NCBI RefSeq assembly: GCF_022919175.1
Contig: NZ_CP095043.1
Coordinates: forward strand, 558,001-622,000
Length of the DNA: 64,000 bases
Reading direction: 5' to 3'
Source of the DNA: Leucobacter rhizosphaerae
GTDB taxonomy: Bacteria > Actinomycetota > Actinomycetes > Actinomycetales > Microbacteriaceae
Shown: positions 37,950-45,861 of the stretch, piece after piece
Layout of the letters: each line of letters begins with the position of its first letter
How positions within the stretch are numbered: the first letter of the stretch is position 1
Made by a program: the position numbers and the translations under genes
The notes under the pieces: model-generated
Database searches by the model: none
What the model was told of the DNA's origin: nothing
Seen by the model: the letters and a program-made list of their open reading frames with translations, nothing else

Positions 37950-39137
37950 TTAGACGTTCTCTACAAAAACTGGGGCAAGAATTGGTGCAGTTAGTCCAGC
38001 CTGCCAGTCCCGAGCACCGAAGGCCGTGAGACTCCGTGCAATGCCCTCGGGCGAGACGTCCGCCGGCGGACGCCACACGAGTCGACGGACGTGATCCGGG
38101 GTGATGAGGTTCTCGGCGGGCATGTGCTGCCGCTCGGCCTCCGCCTCGATCGCCGCGCGCGCCGCCACCAGGCGTGCGGCGGCCTCGGGGTGGCGCTGCG
38201 CCCAGCCGCGGTGGTGCGGGATCGCTTCCGGGTCGCGCGGTTTCGGCCCGGGCAGATCCTCGGTCACCTTGCCCCTCCGGATCGCCTCCCACCAACGGTC
38301 GATCTCGGTGCGGCTCGCGCGACCGCGGAACGTCTGCAGCCGCGCGAGGTCGTTCTTCGACCGGGGATTCGCCGCGGCGGCGGCGATCACGGACTTGTCG
38401 GGGATCAGTCGGCCCGGAGCGACATCGCGCTCCCGCGCGAGTTCGTCGCGCGCGAGCCAGAGCTCTCGGGCGAGCGCCAGCGAGCGCGCAGAGCGGAGCG
38501 ATGGCCCGTTGGCGAGCTTCCGCCACGGCTCCGCAGCCTTCGCCTTCTCGGGTTTGGTCCGCACCGCCTCGAACTCCTCGGCCGCGTAGCCGAGCTTGCC
38601 CTGCTCCTCCAGATCCGCGTGGATCGCATCGCGGAGATCCGGGAGCAGCGCGACGTCGAGCGCGGCGTATTCGAGCCACGACTCGGGCAGCGGCCGCTGC
38701 GACCAGTCCGAGGCCGAGTGCGCCTTGTCGAGGCTGATGCCGAGCAGCTGCTCGACGACGGAGCCGAGGCCCACCCGCTCGTACCCCAGCAGTCGCGCGG
38801 CGAGTTCGGTGTCGAAGAGCTTCGGGGGATGCAGCTGCAGTTCGTCCAGGCACGGGATGTCCTGGCTGGCGGCGTGGAAGATCCACTCGACACCGTCGAG
38901 CGCCACGGCAAGCGGCCGGAAGTCCGAGATCTCGATGGGGTCGAAGAGGAACGTGCCGGCGCCTCGGCGGTAGACCTGCACAAGGTACGCCTCGGATCCG
39001 TACCGGAACCCGGAGGCGCGCTCGGCATCGACGCCCGCCGGTCCGTGCCCGGCCGCGATCGCTTCAGCGGCCTGGCGCACCCCGGCGTCGTCGGTGATCA
39101 TCGACCAGTGGGTTTCGAGCTCCGATTGTTCAACCAC
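37950..39137 (-). CDS. rnd: Ribonuclease D
   Basis: This 395-residue 3'-5' exoribonuclease has the DEDD exonuclease domain (GVDAERASGFRYG with Asp and Glu; FHAASQDIPCLDEL; WLEYAALDVALLPDL), followed by an HRDC domain (~215-290, ARSLALARELWLARDELARE) and a second HRDC-like C-terminal part. It matures tRNA and other stable RNA 3' ends. The start is GTG 39137, giving MVEQSELETHW, with AGGAG upstream; earlier in-frame sequence belongs to the upstream gene in another frame. It lies 5 bp after the DUF3000 gene, an actinobacterial pairing. Confidence 0.93.
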   Translation of the reverse strand: MVEQSELETHWSMITDDAGVRQAAEAIAAGHGPAGVDAERASGFRYGSEAYLVQVYRRGAGTFLFDPIEISDFRPLAVALDGVEWIFHAASQDIPCLDELQLHPPKLFDTELAARLLGYERVGLGSVVEQLLGISLDKAHSASDWSQRPLPESWLEYAALDVALLPDLRDAIHADLEEQGKLGYAAEEFEAVRTKPEKAKAAEPWRKLANGPSLRSARSLALARELWLARDELARERDVAPGRLIPDKSVIAAAAANPRSKNDLARLQTFRGRASRTEIDRWWEAIRRGKVTEDLPGPKPRDPEAIPHHRGWAQRHPEAAARLVAARAAIEAEAERQHMPAENLITPDHVRRLVWRPPADVSPEGIARSLTAFGARDWQAGLTAPILAPVFVENV

Positions 39138-39142
39138 GGTGA

Positions 39143-39757
39143 CTATTCTCCTGCAAGTGACTGGCGAGTGCGCTGCGCGGCGATCGAGTCGACGCCCTCC
39201 TGATGGGGGAGCCCGGCGAGCAGGCAGAGCAACTCGGACCACGCCTCGGCGTGTGCTGCGACGTCGGTTCCGAGCGGCGTCCAAGAGGCCCGGAGCTCGA
39301 TCTGGGCGGCGTCGCCCTGGGACTCAAGGGATCCGAATCCGCTCGAGAGTGTTTTGGTCGCGGTGCCGGAGAGGAACGTGTACTCCGCGCCGCGTGAGTC
39401 GAGGGCGTCGACCAGCCAGGACCATGCGACATCCGAGATGAACGGATCGACTCCGATCTCGACCTCCAACGGCGCCTGCGCGAAGCAGACGATGCGGAAC
39501 GGCCCGCCCCACTCGTCCGTCGACTCCGGGTTGTACATCAGGATGATGCGGCCGGCGCCGTAGATCGAGTCGACGCTTTCGCCCTCAGGCACGTCCTCGC
39601 CGCCGCGGGAGACTCCGGCCGCCAGAGCGATCGAGTACGGTGCAATGCGCTCGGGTGCGGGGATCTCGCGAGTCCGCAGTTCGCTGCGCAACGTCGCGCC
39701 CCGAATCTGATCCGCAGCGACGGCAAATGCCCGAGGCTGCCCCGCGATCGTTGCCAT
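39143..39757 (-). CDS. DUF3000 family protein
   Basis: This 204-residue protein matches DUF3000: LRSELRTREIPAPERIAPYS (~24-43), GRIILMYNPESTDEWGGPFR, then EAWSELLCLLAGLPHQEGVD at the C-terminus. Function is unknown; it is nearly always next to rnd in actinobacteria. A TAGTGT -10-like box ends 10 bp before ATG 39757 and no Shine-Dalgarno is present, so the mRNA may be leaderless, possibly from GTG 39760. The longer upstream frame overlaps the divergent hydrolase gene and is spurious. Confidence 0.87.
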   Translation of the reverse strand: MATIAGQPRAFAVAADQIRGATLRSELRTREIPAPERIAPYSIALAAGVSRGGEDVPEGESVDSIYGAGRIILMYNPESTDEWGGPFRIVCFAQAPLEVEIGVDPFISDVAWSWLVDALDSRGAEYTFLSGTATKTLSSGFGSLESQGDAAQIELRASWTPLGTDVAAHAEAWSELLCLLAGLPHQEGVDSIAAQRTRQSLAGE

Positions 39758-39838
39758 CACATCGGAAACACTAGAGTTTGCGGTGAGGGTGTTGCGGTTG
39801 CCACGCCGGTGACCGCCGATGTCGAGGTGAGGTGGCGC

Positions 39839-41026
39839 ATGACGAAGCCCAAGGGACGCGGCCGGATCGCGCGCGCGATCGCGATCGGGGGCGGGCTCGC
39901 CGCCCTCGGCGCGGTCGGAGCCCTGGGCGCGGGCGCCACACTCGCCCGGCGCGCCGTCGAGCCGGACCGGCTGGTGGACACGCCCGTCGAGGTGCGCGGC
40001 CTGGTCCAGGAGGGGGATCGTACGCTGATCGTGCTCCGCGGTGAGCAGGCCGATCTTCCCGGGCAGTACTCCTTCGTCTTCGACGGACCGGACGGCCACG
40101 CGCGGCTCGGACCGGTGCTGGACGAGCGCTCCGACGACGTCATCCGGGAGGTGCTCTCGGTCGAGCGTGGAGACCTGCGCGTGGGGGCGCGGGGCAGGAT
40201 CACCGGCTGGTGGTTCACGGAGCCCGAGCAACTGGGGCTCCGGGTCGAGCGGATCAGCTATCCGACCGAGCTCGGACCGGCGGAGGCCTGGATCATCCAC
40301 CCCCGGCGCGCGCGGAAGCGCCGCTGGGCCGTCCACGTCCACGGCCGCGGTGCGCCCCCCGAGGAGACGCTGCGCGGCATCGCGCCGCTCGCCCGCGCGG
40401 GCATCACGAGCCTCGTGATCAGCTACCGCAACGACCCCGGAGCGCCGATCGGTGCGCATCGTCGATACGGGATCGGGATCGCCGAGAGCCGCGACGTGGA
40501 CGCGGCGATCGCGGAGGCACTGCACCGCGGGGCCGAGCGGGTCACCCTCTTCGGCTGGTCGATGGGCGGCACCGCGAGCCTGATCGCAGCGACCGGGGGC
40601 GCGCACACGCGTGTGATCGACGGCCTGATCCTCGACTCGCCCGCGGTCGACTGGGCGGCACTGCTCAGATACCACGCGTCGCTCTTCCACGCGCCGCGAT
40701 CCGTCGCGAACATCGGTATCCGACTGCTCGACACCGGGCTGATCCGCGGCGGCGAGCCCGACGGCATCGACTTCACGCGTCTGACCCCCGATGCGTTCGC
40801 CGAGCGCCTCCAGATCCCGGTCCTGATCCACGCGAGCACCGGAGACACCTTCGTTCCCTGCGCGGGTTCCGAGCGGCTCGCGGAGCTGCGCCCGGACGTC
40901 GTCCAGCTCCGGCTCCAGACCCGGGGCGAGCACGTGCGGCTCTGGAATGTCGCCCCGGAGCCGTGGGAGCGGGTGACCGAGGAGTTCGCCCGCGCGATCC
41001 CGCACCCGCCCTGGCGCGGGGCGTAA
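39839..41026 (+). CDS. Membrane-anchored alpha/beta hydrolase
   Basis: This 395-residue protein starts at ATG 39839 (GAGG 6 bp upstream), giving MTKPKGRGRIARAIAIGGGL and a single N-terminal hydrophobic segment (~10-35), so the domain probably faces outward. The hydrolase domain has HVHGRG, the nucleophile elbow GWSMGG (~241), an acid near STGDTFVPC and a His in TRGEHVRLW. The ~90 residues before the hydrolase are unlike common esterases. It resembles prolyl-oligopeptidase-like S9 proteins. Substrate is unknown. It is divergent from DUF3000 by ~80 bp. Confidence 0.8.
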   Translation: MTKPKGRGRIARAIAIGGGLAALGAVGALGAGATLARRAVEPDRLVDTPVEVRGLVQEGDRTLIVLRGEQADLPGQYSFVFDGPDGHARLGPVLDERSDDVIREVLSVERGDLRVGARGRITGWWFTEPEQLGLRVERISYPTELGPAEAWIIHPRRARKRRWAVHVHGRGAPPEETLRGIAPLARAGITSLVISYRNDPGAPIGAHRRYGIGIAESRDVDAAIAEALHRGAERVTLFGWSMGGTASLIAATGGAHTRVIDGLILDSPAVDWAALLRYHASLFHAPRSVANIGIRLLDTGLIRGGEPDGIDFTRLTPDAFAERLQIPVLIHASTGDTFVPCAGSERLAELRPDVVQLRLQTRGEHVRLWNVAPEPWERVTEEFARAIPHPPWRGA

Positions 41027-41057
41027 CGCTCGGGGCATCGGCGATACACTAGCTGCG

Positions 41058-42122
41058 ATGCCACACGACACTCAGCACAGCGCCGCGCGACTCGTCGACC
41101 GCAGCCCCAGCATTTCCGGCACCGAACTCGTTGCGACCCTCGTGCCGCCGCCGCAGTTCGATCACGCGACGTTCGATTCGTACCGGCCCGACCCGGAGTA
41201 CCCCTCCCAGGCCGAGGCCCGCGACGTGCTCCGCGCCTTCGCCGAACCTGAGGCTCCGGTCGCGCGCGGCGGCCTGTTCGGCTTCGGCCGCAAGAAGGCT
41301 CCCGAACCGCAGACCGCCGCACCGACCAAACCCGGCGTGTACCTCGACGGCGGGTTCGGCGTGGGCAAGACGCACCTGCTCGCCGCGACCTGGCACGCGA
41401 CGGCCGGGCGGAAGTACTTCGGCACGTTCATCGAGTACACGGCGCTCGTGGGTGCGCTCGGCTACAACGGTGCGGTCGGCGTGCTGCAGGGCGCCCGCCT
41501 GATCTGCATCGATGAGTTCGAGCTCGACGACCCGGGCGACACCATGCTCATGACCCGGCTCATCAAGGACCTCACGTCCACCGGCTCGCGCATCGTCGCG
41601 ACGTCGAACACCCCGCCCAACGCCCTGGGCGAGGGGCGCTTCGCGGCCGCCGACTTCATGCGTGAGATCCAGGCGATGTCGGATCGCTTCACGACCATCC
41701 GGATCGACGGGGTCGACTACCGCCAGCGCGACCTCGAAGGCGACGCTGTCGCGCTGAGCGACGAGGCGTATCGTTTCACCCTCGCCGACGTCGTGTCATC
41801 GGGGGAGCGGATGACCGACGACGACTTCAGCGCGCTCGTCGCGCACCTCGCCACCGTGCACCCGTCCAGCTACGTCGGCATGCTCGACGGTGTGCAGGTG
41901 ATCGGTCTGCGCGACGTGCACGAGCTCACCGACCAGTCCGCGGCGCTGCGATTCGTCGCCTTCATCGACCGCGTCTACGACGCGCAGATCCCTATCCGCG
42001 CGACGGGCACGCCACTCACCACCATCTTCGGCGGAGGCATGATCGACGGCGGCTACCGCAAGAAGTACCTGCGCTGCATGTCCCGACTCAACGCGCTGAC
42101 CTCCAGCGGGCCGGCGCTGTGA
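41058..42122 (+). CDS. zapE: Cell division protein ZapE (AFG1-like ATPase)
   Basis: This 354-residue AAA-type ATPase has Walker A GGFGVGKTHLLAATWH (~96), Walker B LICIDEFELDDPGD (~150), sensor SRIVATSNTPPNALGEGRFA (~177) and a later RFVAFIDRVYDAQIPI segment. In E. coli ZapE binds FtsZ at the constricting ring; AFG1 homologues act in mitochondrial proteostasis. The start is ATG 41058. The stop overlaps the next gene by 4 bp (GTGA), coupling the two. Confidence 0.92.
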   Translation: MPHDTQHSAARLVDRSPSISGTELVATLVPPPQFDHATFDSYRPDPEYPSQAEARDVLRAFAEPEAPVARGGLFGFGRKKAPEPQTAAPTKPGVYLDGGFGVGKTHLLAATWHATAGRKYFGTFIEYTALVGALGYNGAVGVLQGARLICIDEFELDDPGDTMLMTRLIKDLTSTGSRIVATSNTPPNALGEGRFAAADFMREIQAMSDRFTTIRIDGVDYRQRDLEGDAVALSDEAYRFTLADVVSSGERMTDDDFSALVAHLATVHPSSYVGMLDGVQVIGLRDVHELTDQSAALRFVAFIDRVYDAQIPIRATGTPLTTIFGGGMIDGGYRKKYLRCMSRLNALTSSGPAL

Positions 42123-42673
42123 GTCCCCGCGGCAACGGAGTCCTGGACTTCCTGCAGTCCTTCGTCACCGCATTCTCACGCAGCCGCCGCGCGGCTTCCA
42201 GTCGACCTCCCGCACCGCAGCCGGCCACGCGCGCGTCCGGGGACGCCGACGAGCCCAGTCCGGGGCAGTCCGGCGACGGCGCGACCCGGGACCTCTCGGC
42301 AGACGAGATCCGGCACCTCCGGCCGAGCTACCAGCCGGCGCCCGACGGTGATCCCGATCCCGGAGAGGTCGTCTGGACCTGGGTGCCCTACGAGGAGCAC
42401 GACGGCCGCGGCAAGGATCGGCCCGTGCTCATCATCGCCCGCATCGACGCGCACACGACGGCCGGCTGCGCCCTCAGCACGAAGCAGCACCGCGACTTCG
42501 TGAGCGTCGGCACGGGCGGGTGGGACTCGCAGGGTCGCACGAGCTATCTCGCGCCGGATCGGATCCTGCGCATCGCGGACGCCGGCATGCGGCGCGAGGG
42601 TCATGTGCTCCCGAAGGATCGGTTCACACGCGCGATCGACGCGGTCGCGCAGGTGCACCGGCTGCAGTGGTAG
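42119..42673 (+). CDS. PemK/MazF-like protein with long N-terminal extension, no antitoxin
   Basis: This 184-residue protein starts at GTG 42119, overlapping the zapE stop. The first ~75 residues are low-complexity Ser/Arg/Pro/Asp sequence. Residues ~80-184 have a PemK/MazF-type fold signature: DPGEVVWTWVPYEEHDGRGK, DRPVLIIARI, then LPKDRFTRAIDAVAQVHRL. MazF toxins are endoribonucleases, but no antitoxin gene adjoins and the gene is tied to zapE, so it may have a housekeeping role. Similar stand-alone genes are annotated as type II toxin in related genera. Confidence 0.75.
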   Translation: MSPRGNGVLDFLQSFVTAFSRSRRAASSRPPAPQPATRASGDADEPSPGQSGDGATRDLSADEIRHLRPSYQPAPDGDPDPGEVVWTWVPYEEHDGRGKDRPVLIIARIDAHTTAGCALSTKQHRDFVSVGTGGWDSQGRTSYLAPDRILRIADAGMRREGHVLPKDRFTRAIDAVAQVHRLQW

Positions 42674-42682
42674 CCGGCCCCG

Positions 42683-43339
42683 TCACCGCCGGGTGAAGGT
42701 GAGGTGCGTCACGCCGCTCGGTGTGGTCACCGAATCGACGTCGTAGCCCGCTTCGAGTCCCTCGAGACCGTCCCAGAGCCGGACCCCGCGGCCGAGCAGG
42801 ATCGGCACCTGCACCACGTGGAGGTGATCCACGAGCCCGGCGGCCAAGAACTCCCGGACCATGGTCGGTCCGCCGCCGATCCGGACGTCGAGACCCCCCG
42901 CTGCCGCGAATGCTGCGTCGAGGGCCTCCGCCGGAGTGGCCGAGAGGAAGTGGAACGTGGTGCCGCCGGACATCTCGAGCGGCGGCTTCGGGGTGTGCGT
43001 GAGCACAAAGGTCGGGGTGCGGAACGGCGGCTCCTCACCCCACCAGCCGCGCCACTCGGGATCCTGCTGCCATCCCGGAGGGCCGAACTTGTTCGCCCCC
43101 ATGATCTCCGCGCCGATGCCCTCGAAGCTCTGCGCGGCGAAACGGTCGTCGGGATCTGACGCCGCCGACACCTCCTGACGCTCTCGATCGCCGCTCAGCC
43201 CCTGGAACGTCGCGGTCGGGAAGAACCACTCCATGAGGCGCATCCCCGCGTGCCCGAAGGGGGTGTCGAGCGACTGGCCCTCCCCGGTCGCGAAGCCGTC
43301 GAGCGACACGGCGATGTTGTGCACTCGGGCGAGTGGCAT
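42683..43339 (-). CDS. Dihydrofolate reductase family (RibD C-terminal-like) protein
   Basis: This 218-residue protein begins MPLARVHNIAVSLDGFATGE (AGGAG 5 bp upstream) and contains GIGAEIMGANKFGPPGWQQD, FVLTHTPKPPL, the nucleotide-binding VRIGGGPTMVREFLAAGLVD and HVVQVPILLGRGVRLWDGL. This is the RibD_C/DHFR-like reductase family (YyaP type), probably NADPH-dependent with unknown substrate. Its stop is 9 bp from the convergent MazF-like stop. It is downstream of a VOC gene on the same strand (40 bp). Confidence 0.88.
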   Translation of the reverse strand: MPLARVHNIAVSLDGFATGEGQSLDTPFGHAGMRLMEWFFPTATFQGLSGDRERQEVSAASDPDDRFAAQSFEGIGAEIMGANKFGPPGWQQDPEWRGWWGEEPPFRTPTFVLTHTPKPPLEMSGGTTFHFLSATPAEALDAAFAAAGGLDVRIGGGPTMVREFLAAGLVDHLHVVQVPILLGRGVRLWDGLEGLEAGYDVDSVTTPSGVTHLTFTRR

Positions 43340-43379
43340 GGGGGCTCCTTCGGGACGCGGGTGGTGGGTAGGCGGGGCG

Positions 43380-43727
43380 TCAGCGGACCGTGCAGAACGG
43401 GTGGCCGACGGGATCGAGGTAGACGCGGAACCCCTCGTGGGTCTCGAGCGCCCTGGCACCCAGTGCGAGGAGCTGCTCGTGCGCCGCGTCGAAGTCGTCG
43501 ACCGCGATGTCGAGGTGCAGCTGCTGATCGCCGTCATCGCTCGGCCAGGCCGGCGCGACGTAACCGGTGGAGTGCTGGAAGCTCACGCGACCGCCGTTTT
43601 CCGGGAGCACCAGATCGATCCACTCGTCGTCGGGTTCGATGCGACCACCGAGGATGGCGCGGTAGAACTCCGCCAGTTCGGGCGGGTCGGGGCAATCCAG
43701 CACCACGGCGTGCAGGCGACCGATCAT
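43380..43727 (-). CDS. VOC superfamily (glyoxalase/bleomycin resistance-like) protein
   Basis: This 115-residue protein is one VOC unit: MIGRLHAVVLDCPDPPELAE, FYRAILGG, then LHLDIAVDDFDAAHEQLLAL and YLDPVGHPFCTV. Likely metal ligands are H6, H72 and a C-terminal residue. GGAGCTCC precedes the ATG. Substrate is unknown. It is upstream of the RibD-like reductase and may be co-transcribed with it. Confidence 0.87.
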   Translation of the reverse strand: MIGRLHAVVLDCPDPPELAEFYRAILGGRIEPDDEWIDLVLPENGGRVSFQHSTGYVAPAWPSDDGDQQLHLDIAVDDFDAAHEQLLALGARALETHEGFRVYLDPVGHPFCTVR

Positions 43728-43837
43728 GGCGGAGCTCCTCTGCTCGGGATCCGGGGCCACGTGGGCGCGAGTGCTGCAGCGAGCGACGCGGCCGGTGATC
43801 CCATCGTGCCACCCTCGGGGCGCTCCCGCCACCGGTG

Positions 43838-44647
43838 TCAGTCGTCGAGGTGGGCGTACCTGGCTCGGAAGCCGCAGAAGACGCCGTAGGTGAGGAACCC
43901 GAAGCCGATGATCGCGACCAGGAGATTGCCGAACGGGAGCGCTCGGATCGACTCGATCGCGGCATCGAGCCCGCCCGCCTGCTCGGGATCCCGCTGCACG
44001 GCCGCAACGACGATCAGGGTCCCGACGACCACAAGCGCGACGCCCTTCGCGATGAACCCGACCACCCCGAGCGCCGAAATGGCATGCCCCGCCGCCCCCG
44101 GGGGCAGATCGATTTGCTTGCGGTAGCTGCGACGGCAGCCCATCACCACCCAGACCACCCCGCCGATCCCGATCCCGATACCGACGACCCCCAGCACCAC
44201 CCACCCACCGGGCATCTCGAGCAGCTCCCGGCTCGCGTCCTGCACCGTCTGATCCGGATCGGGTCGCGCGCCGAGCGCCACGACGGCCGCGACGCCCGCC
44301 ATCACGAGGAAGACGAGCGCCTGCCCCCACTCGGCGGTGCGCCGCGCCCAGCGCTTGCGTCGGTCGGAGATCCGGAGCGCGAGGCCGTGCACGGCGTGGA
44401 AGGCGCCGAGCGCCGCGAGCAGCGCCGCGATCGCCCAGAGTGCGACGAAGCCGAGCGGCGCCGACCCGATCGCGACGAGCGCGCCCGCTTGATCCGACTC
44501 GCCGCGCCCCCGCCACGCGATGATCAGCGCGAGCACCCCGATGAGCACGTGCAGCACGCCGTTCGCCACGTACCCGCCGCGGGCGAGTCGGCGCAGCGGC
44601 GTGGCGTCGTCGGCGCTGCGCGCGGCGGACTTAACGGGATTCGTCAC
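43838..44647 (-). CDS. DUF1206 family membrane protein
   Basis: This 269-residue protein has six transmembrane helices arranged as three repeats of a two-helix unit, each opening with an aromatic/Gly motif (ARGGYVANGVLHVLIGVLAL; AEWGQALVFLVMAGVAAVV; GVVGFIAKGVALVVVGTLIV). This is DUF1206. It starts at GTG with no evident RBS, 3 bp after the upstream small membrane protein gene, so translation is probably coupled. Function is unknown. Confidence 0.88.
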   Translation of the reverse strand: MTNPVKSAARSADDATPLRRLARGGYVANGVLHVLIGVLALIIAWRGRGESDQAGALVAIGSAPLGFVALWAIAALLAALGAFHAVHGLALRISDRRKRWARRTAEWGQALVFLVMAGVAAVVALGARPDPDQTVQDASRELLEMPGGWVVLGVVGIGIGIGGVVWVVMGCRRSYRKQIDLPPGAAGHAISALGVVGFIAKGVALVVVGTLIVVAAVQRDPEQAGGLDAAIESIRALPFGNLLVAIIGFGFLTYGVFCGFRARYAHLDD

Positions 44648-44650
44648 GCG

Positions 44651-44968
44651 CTAGTTGACGGGCGACTCGGACATGAAGACCCCGAGGAAGGCCAAGGCGA
44701 AGATGAAGATGGCGATCCCGAGCAGCGCGCAGAGCGCTCCGATGACGAGGCCGGTGATCGCCGGTCCCTTGGGCTGCCGCTTCCGCAGCGCCACGATCCC
44801 GAGCACGACGGCGATGACGCCGACCACGACCCCGGTCCACATGGCGGCCGCTCCGAGCTCCGACGCGAAGAACAGCACCACCGCGGCGAGGCTCACGAGT
44901 CCGGCGATCAGCGCCGAGAGGGCGATGCCCCGGCCTGCGGCGGGGGTACCTGCGGAGGTGTCGGTCAC
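44651..44968 (-). CDS. Small three-helix membrane protein (DUF4190-like)
   Basis: This 105-residue protein has hydrophobic segments at ~15-33, ~42-60 and ~72-98, with GVVVGVIAVVLGIVALRKRQ followed by GPAITGLVIGALCALLGIAI, as in DUF4190-like proteins. It starts at GTG with a GAGAC element upstream. It is the first gene before DUF1206. Function is unknown. Confidence 0.72.
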   Translation of the reverse strand: MTDTSAGTPAAGRGIALSALIAGLVSLAAVVLFFASELGAAAMWTGVVVGVIAVVLGIVALRKRQPKGPAITGLVIGALCALLGIAIFIFALAFLGVFMSESPVN

Positions 44969-45048
44969 GGGCGGTCTCGTTTCTCGAGGCTGAACGGGTT
45001 GCCCTCATGCTATCCGGACGGTACTCGAATTCGTGGTTGACTGGAGGC

Positions 45049-45336
45049 ATGGCGAGAACCGTGGTCTTCAGTGTCGGTGTCCATGAACCCCACGAGGTCG
45101 CGTTGCGCATCGCCGGCATCCGCAACCGCGTCACGATCACCGTCGACGGTGTGCTCGCGATCGACAGCGGCGGCAACCTCGGGATCGTGATGCCCAACGT
45201 GTTCGACCTGGAGATCGGGTGGCTGGAGAAGCACATGGTCTCCGTGCGACTCATCGCGCAGCAGGTCATCGACGGGGGAGCGAAGTACATCGACGTGTTC
45301 ATCGACGGGAGATTCGCCTTCCGGCACGACTGGTGA
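45049..45336 (+). CDS. Conserved-looking hypothetical protein
   Basis: This 95-residue soluble protein begins MARTVVFSVGVHEPHEVALR and is rich in beta-strand-like Val/Ile runs (NRVTITVDGVLAIDSGGN, EIGWLEKHMVSVRLIAQQVI), ending in IDGRFAFRHDW. GGAGG lies just before the ATG. I recognise no family. It stands alone between the small membrane protein genes (divergent) and the tRNA cluster (convergent), with a terminator at its end. Confidence 0.65.
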   Translation: MARTVVFSVGVHEPHEVALRIAGIRNRVTITVDGVLAIDSGGNLGIVMPNVFDLEIGWLEKHMVSVRLIAQQVIDGGAKYIDVFIDGRFAFRHDW

Positions 45337-45384
45337 TCGCCAGCGTCGCGTCGACGCCGCCGGCGGCGTATCCCGAAACGCAAA

Positions 45385-45408
45385 AAGACCCGGCCGAAGC
45401 CGGGTCTT
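45385..45408. terminator. Terminator shared by the hypothetical gene and the tRNA cluster
   Basis: AAGACCCGGC-CGAA-GCCGGGTCTT is a perfect 10-bp stem with a tetraloop, preceded by AAAAA and followed by TC-rich sequence. It ends both the rightward ORF and the leftward tRNA transcript. Confidence 0.9.
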
Positions 45409-45413
45409 CATCG

Positions 45414-45485
45414 TGCGCGATACTGGGATCGAACCAGTGACCTCTTCCGTGTCAGGGAAGCGCGCTACCGCTGCGCCAATCGCGC
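45414..45485 (-). tRNA. tRNA-Val (GAC)
   Basis: A 72-nt cloverleaf: acceptor GCGCGAT/ATCGCGC, anticodon loop CTGACAC between CTTCC and GGAAG, T arm GGTTCGATCCC. The discriminator is A and CCA is not encoded. Confidence 0.95.
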
Positions 45486-45512
45486 CTGTACAGGCTATTC
45501 AGTTGTTCAGCG

Positions 45513-45583
45513 AGGTGGCGACGGGATTCGAACCCGTGTATACGGCTTTGCAGGCCGCTGCCTCGCCTCTCGGCCACGCCACC
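45513..45583 (-). tRNA. tRNA-Cys (GCA)
   Basis: A 71-nt cloverleaf: acceptor GGTGGCG/CGCCACC, anticodon GCA in CTGCAAA, T arm GGGTTCGAATCCC, discriminator U as expected for Cys. CCA is not encoded. Confidence 0.95.
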
Positions 45584-45627
45584 GGAGTGGTTGATACCAC
45601 GAGTGGCCCGGCACGCCGTCCCACTAG

Positions 45628-45699
45628 AGCGGATGACGAGATTCGAACTCGCGACCCTAACCTTGGCAAGGTTATGCGCTACCACTGCGCCACATCCGC
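45628..45699 (-). tRNA. tRNA-Gly (GCC)
   Basis: A 72-nt cloverleaf: acceptor GCGGATG/CATCCGC with a G-C/A-T register, anticodon loop TTGCCAA between AACC and GGTT, T arm GAGTTCGAATCTC, discriminator U. CCA is not encoded. First of the three leftward tRNAs. Confidence 0.95.
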
Positions 45700-45861
45700 T
45701 TGTGCACGTTTCCGTGTACTCGAATGACTATAGGGGAGGGTGACCCGGGGGCGCAAATCGGAGCGGGACGCTCGGGCGCGCCGGGCCGCAGCGAGCGGAA
45801 TCTCCTCGCGGTTTCGCCGAAATTCATTCCGAGCGAGGGTGCGCGCGGATACTGTGGATCT

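Noticed and set aside
42119..42673. Complete type II toxin-antitoxin locus
   Set aside because: No antitoxin-like ORF precedes or follows; the upstream overlapping gene is zapE.
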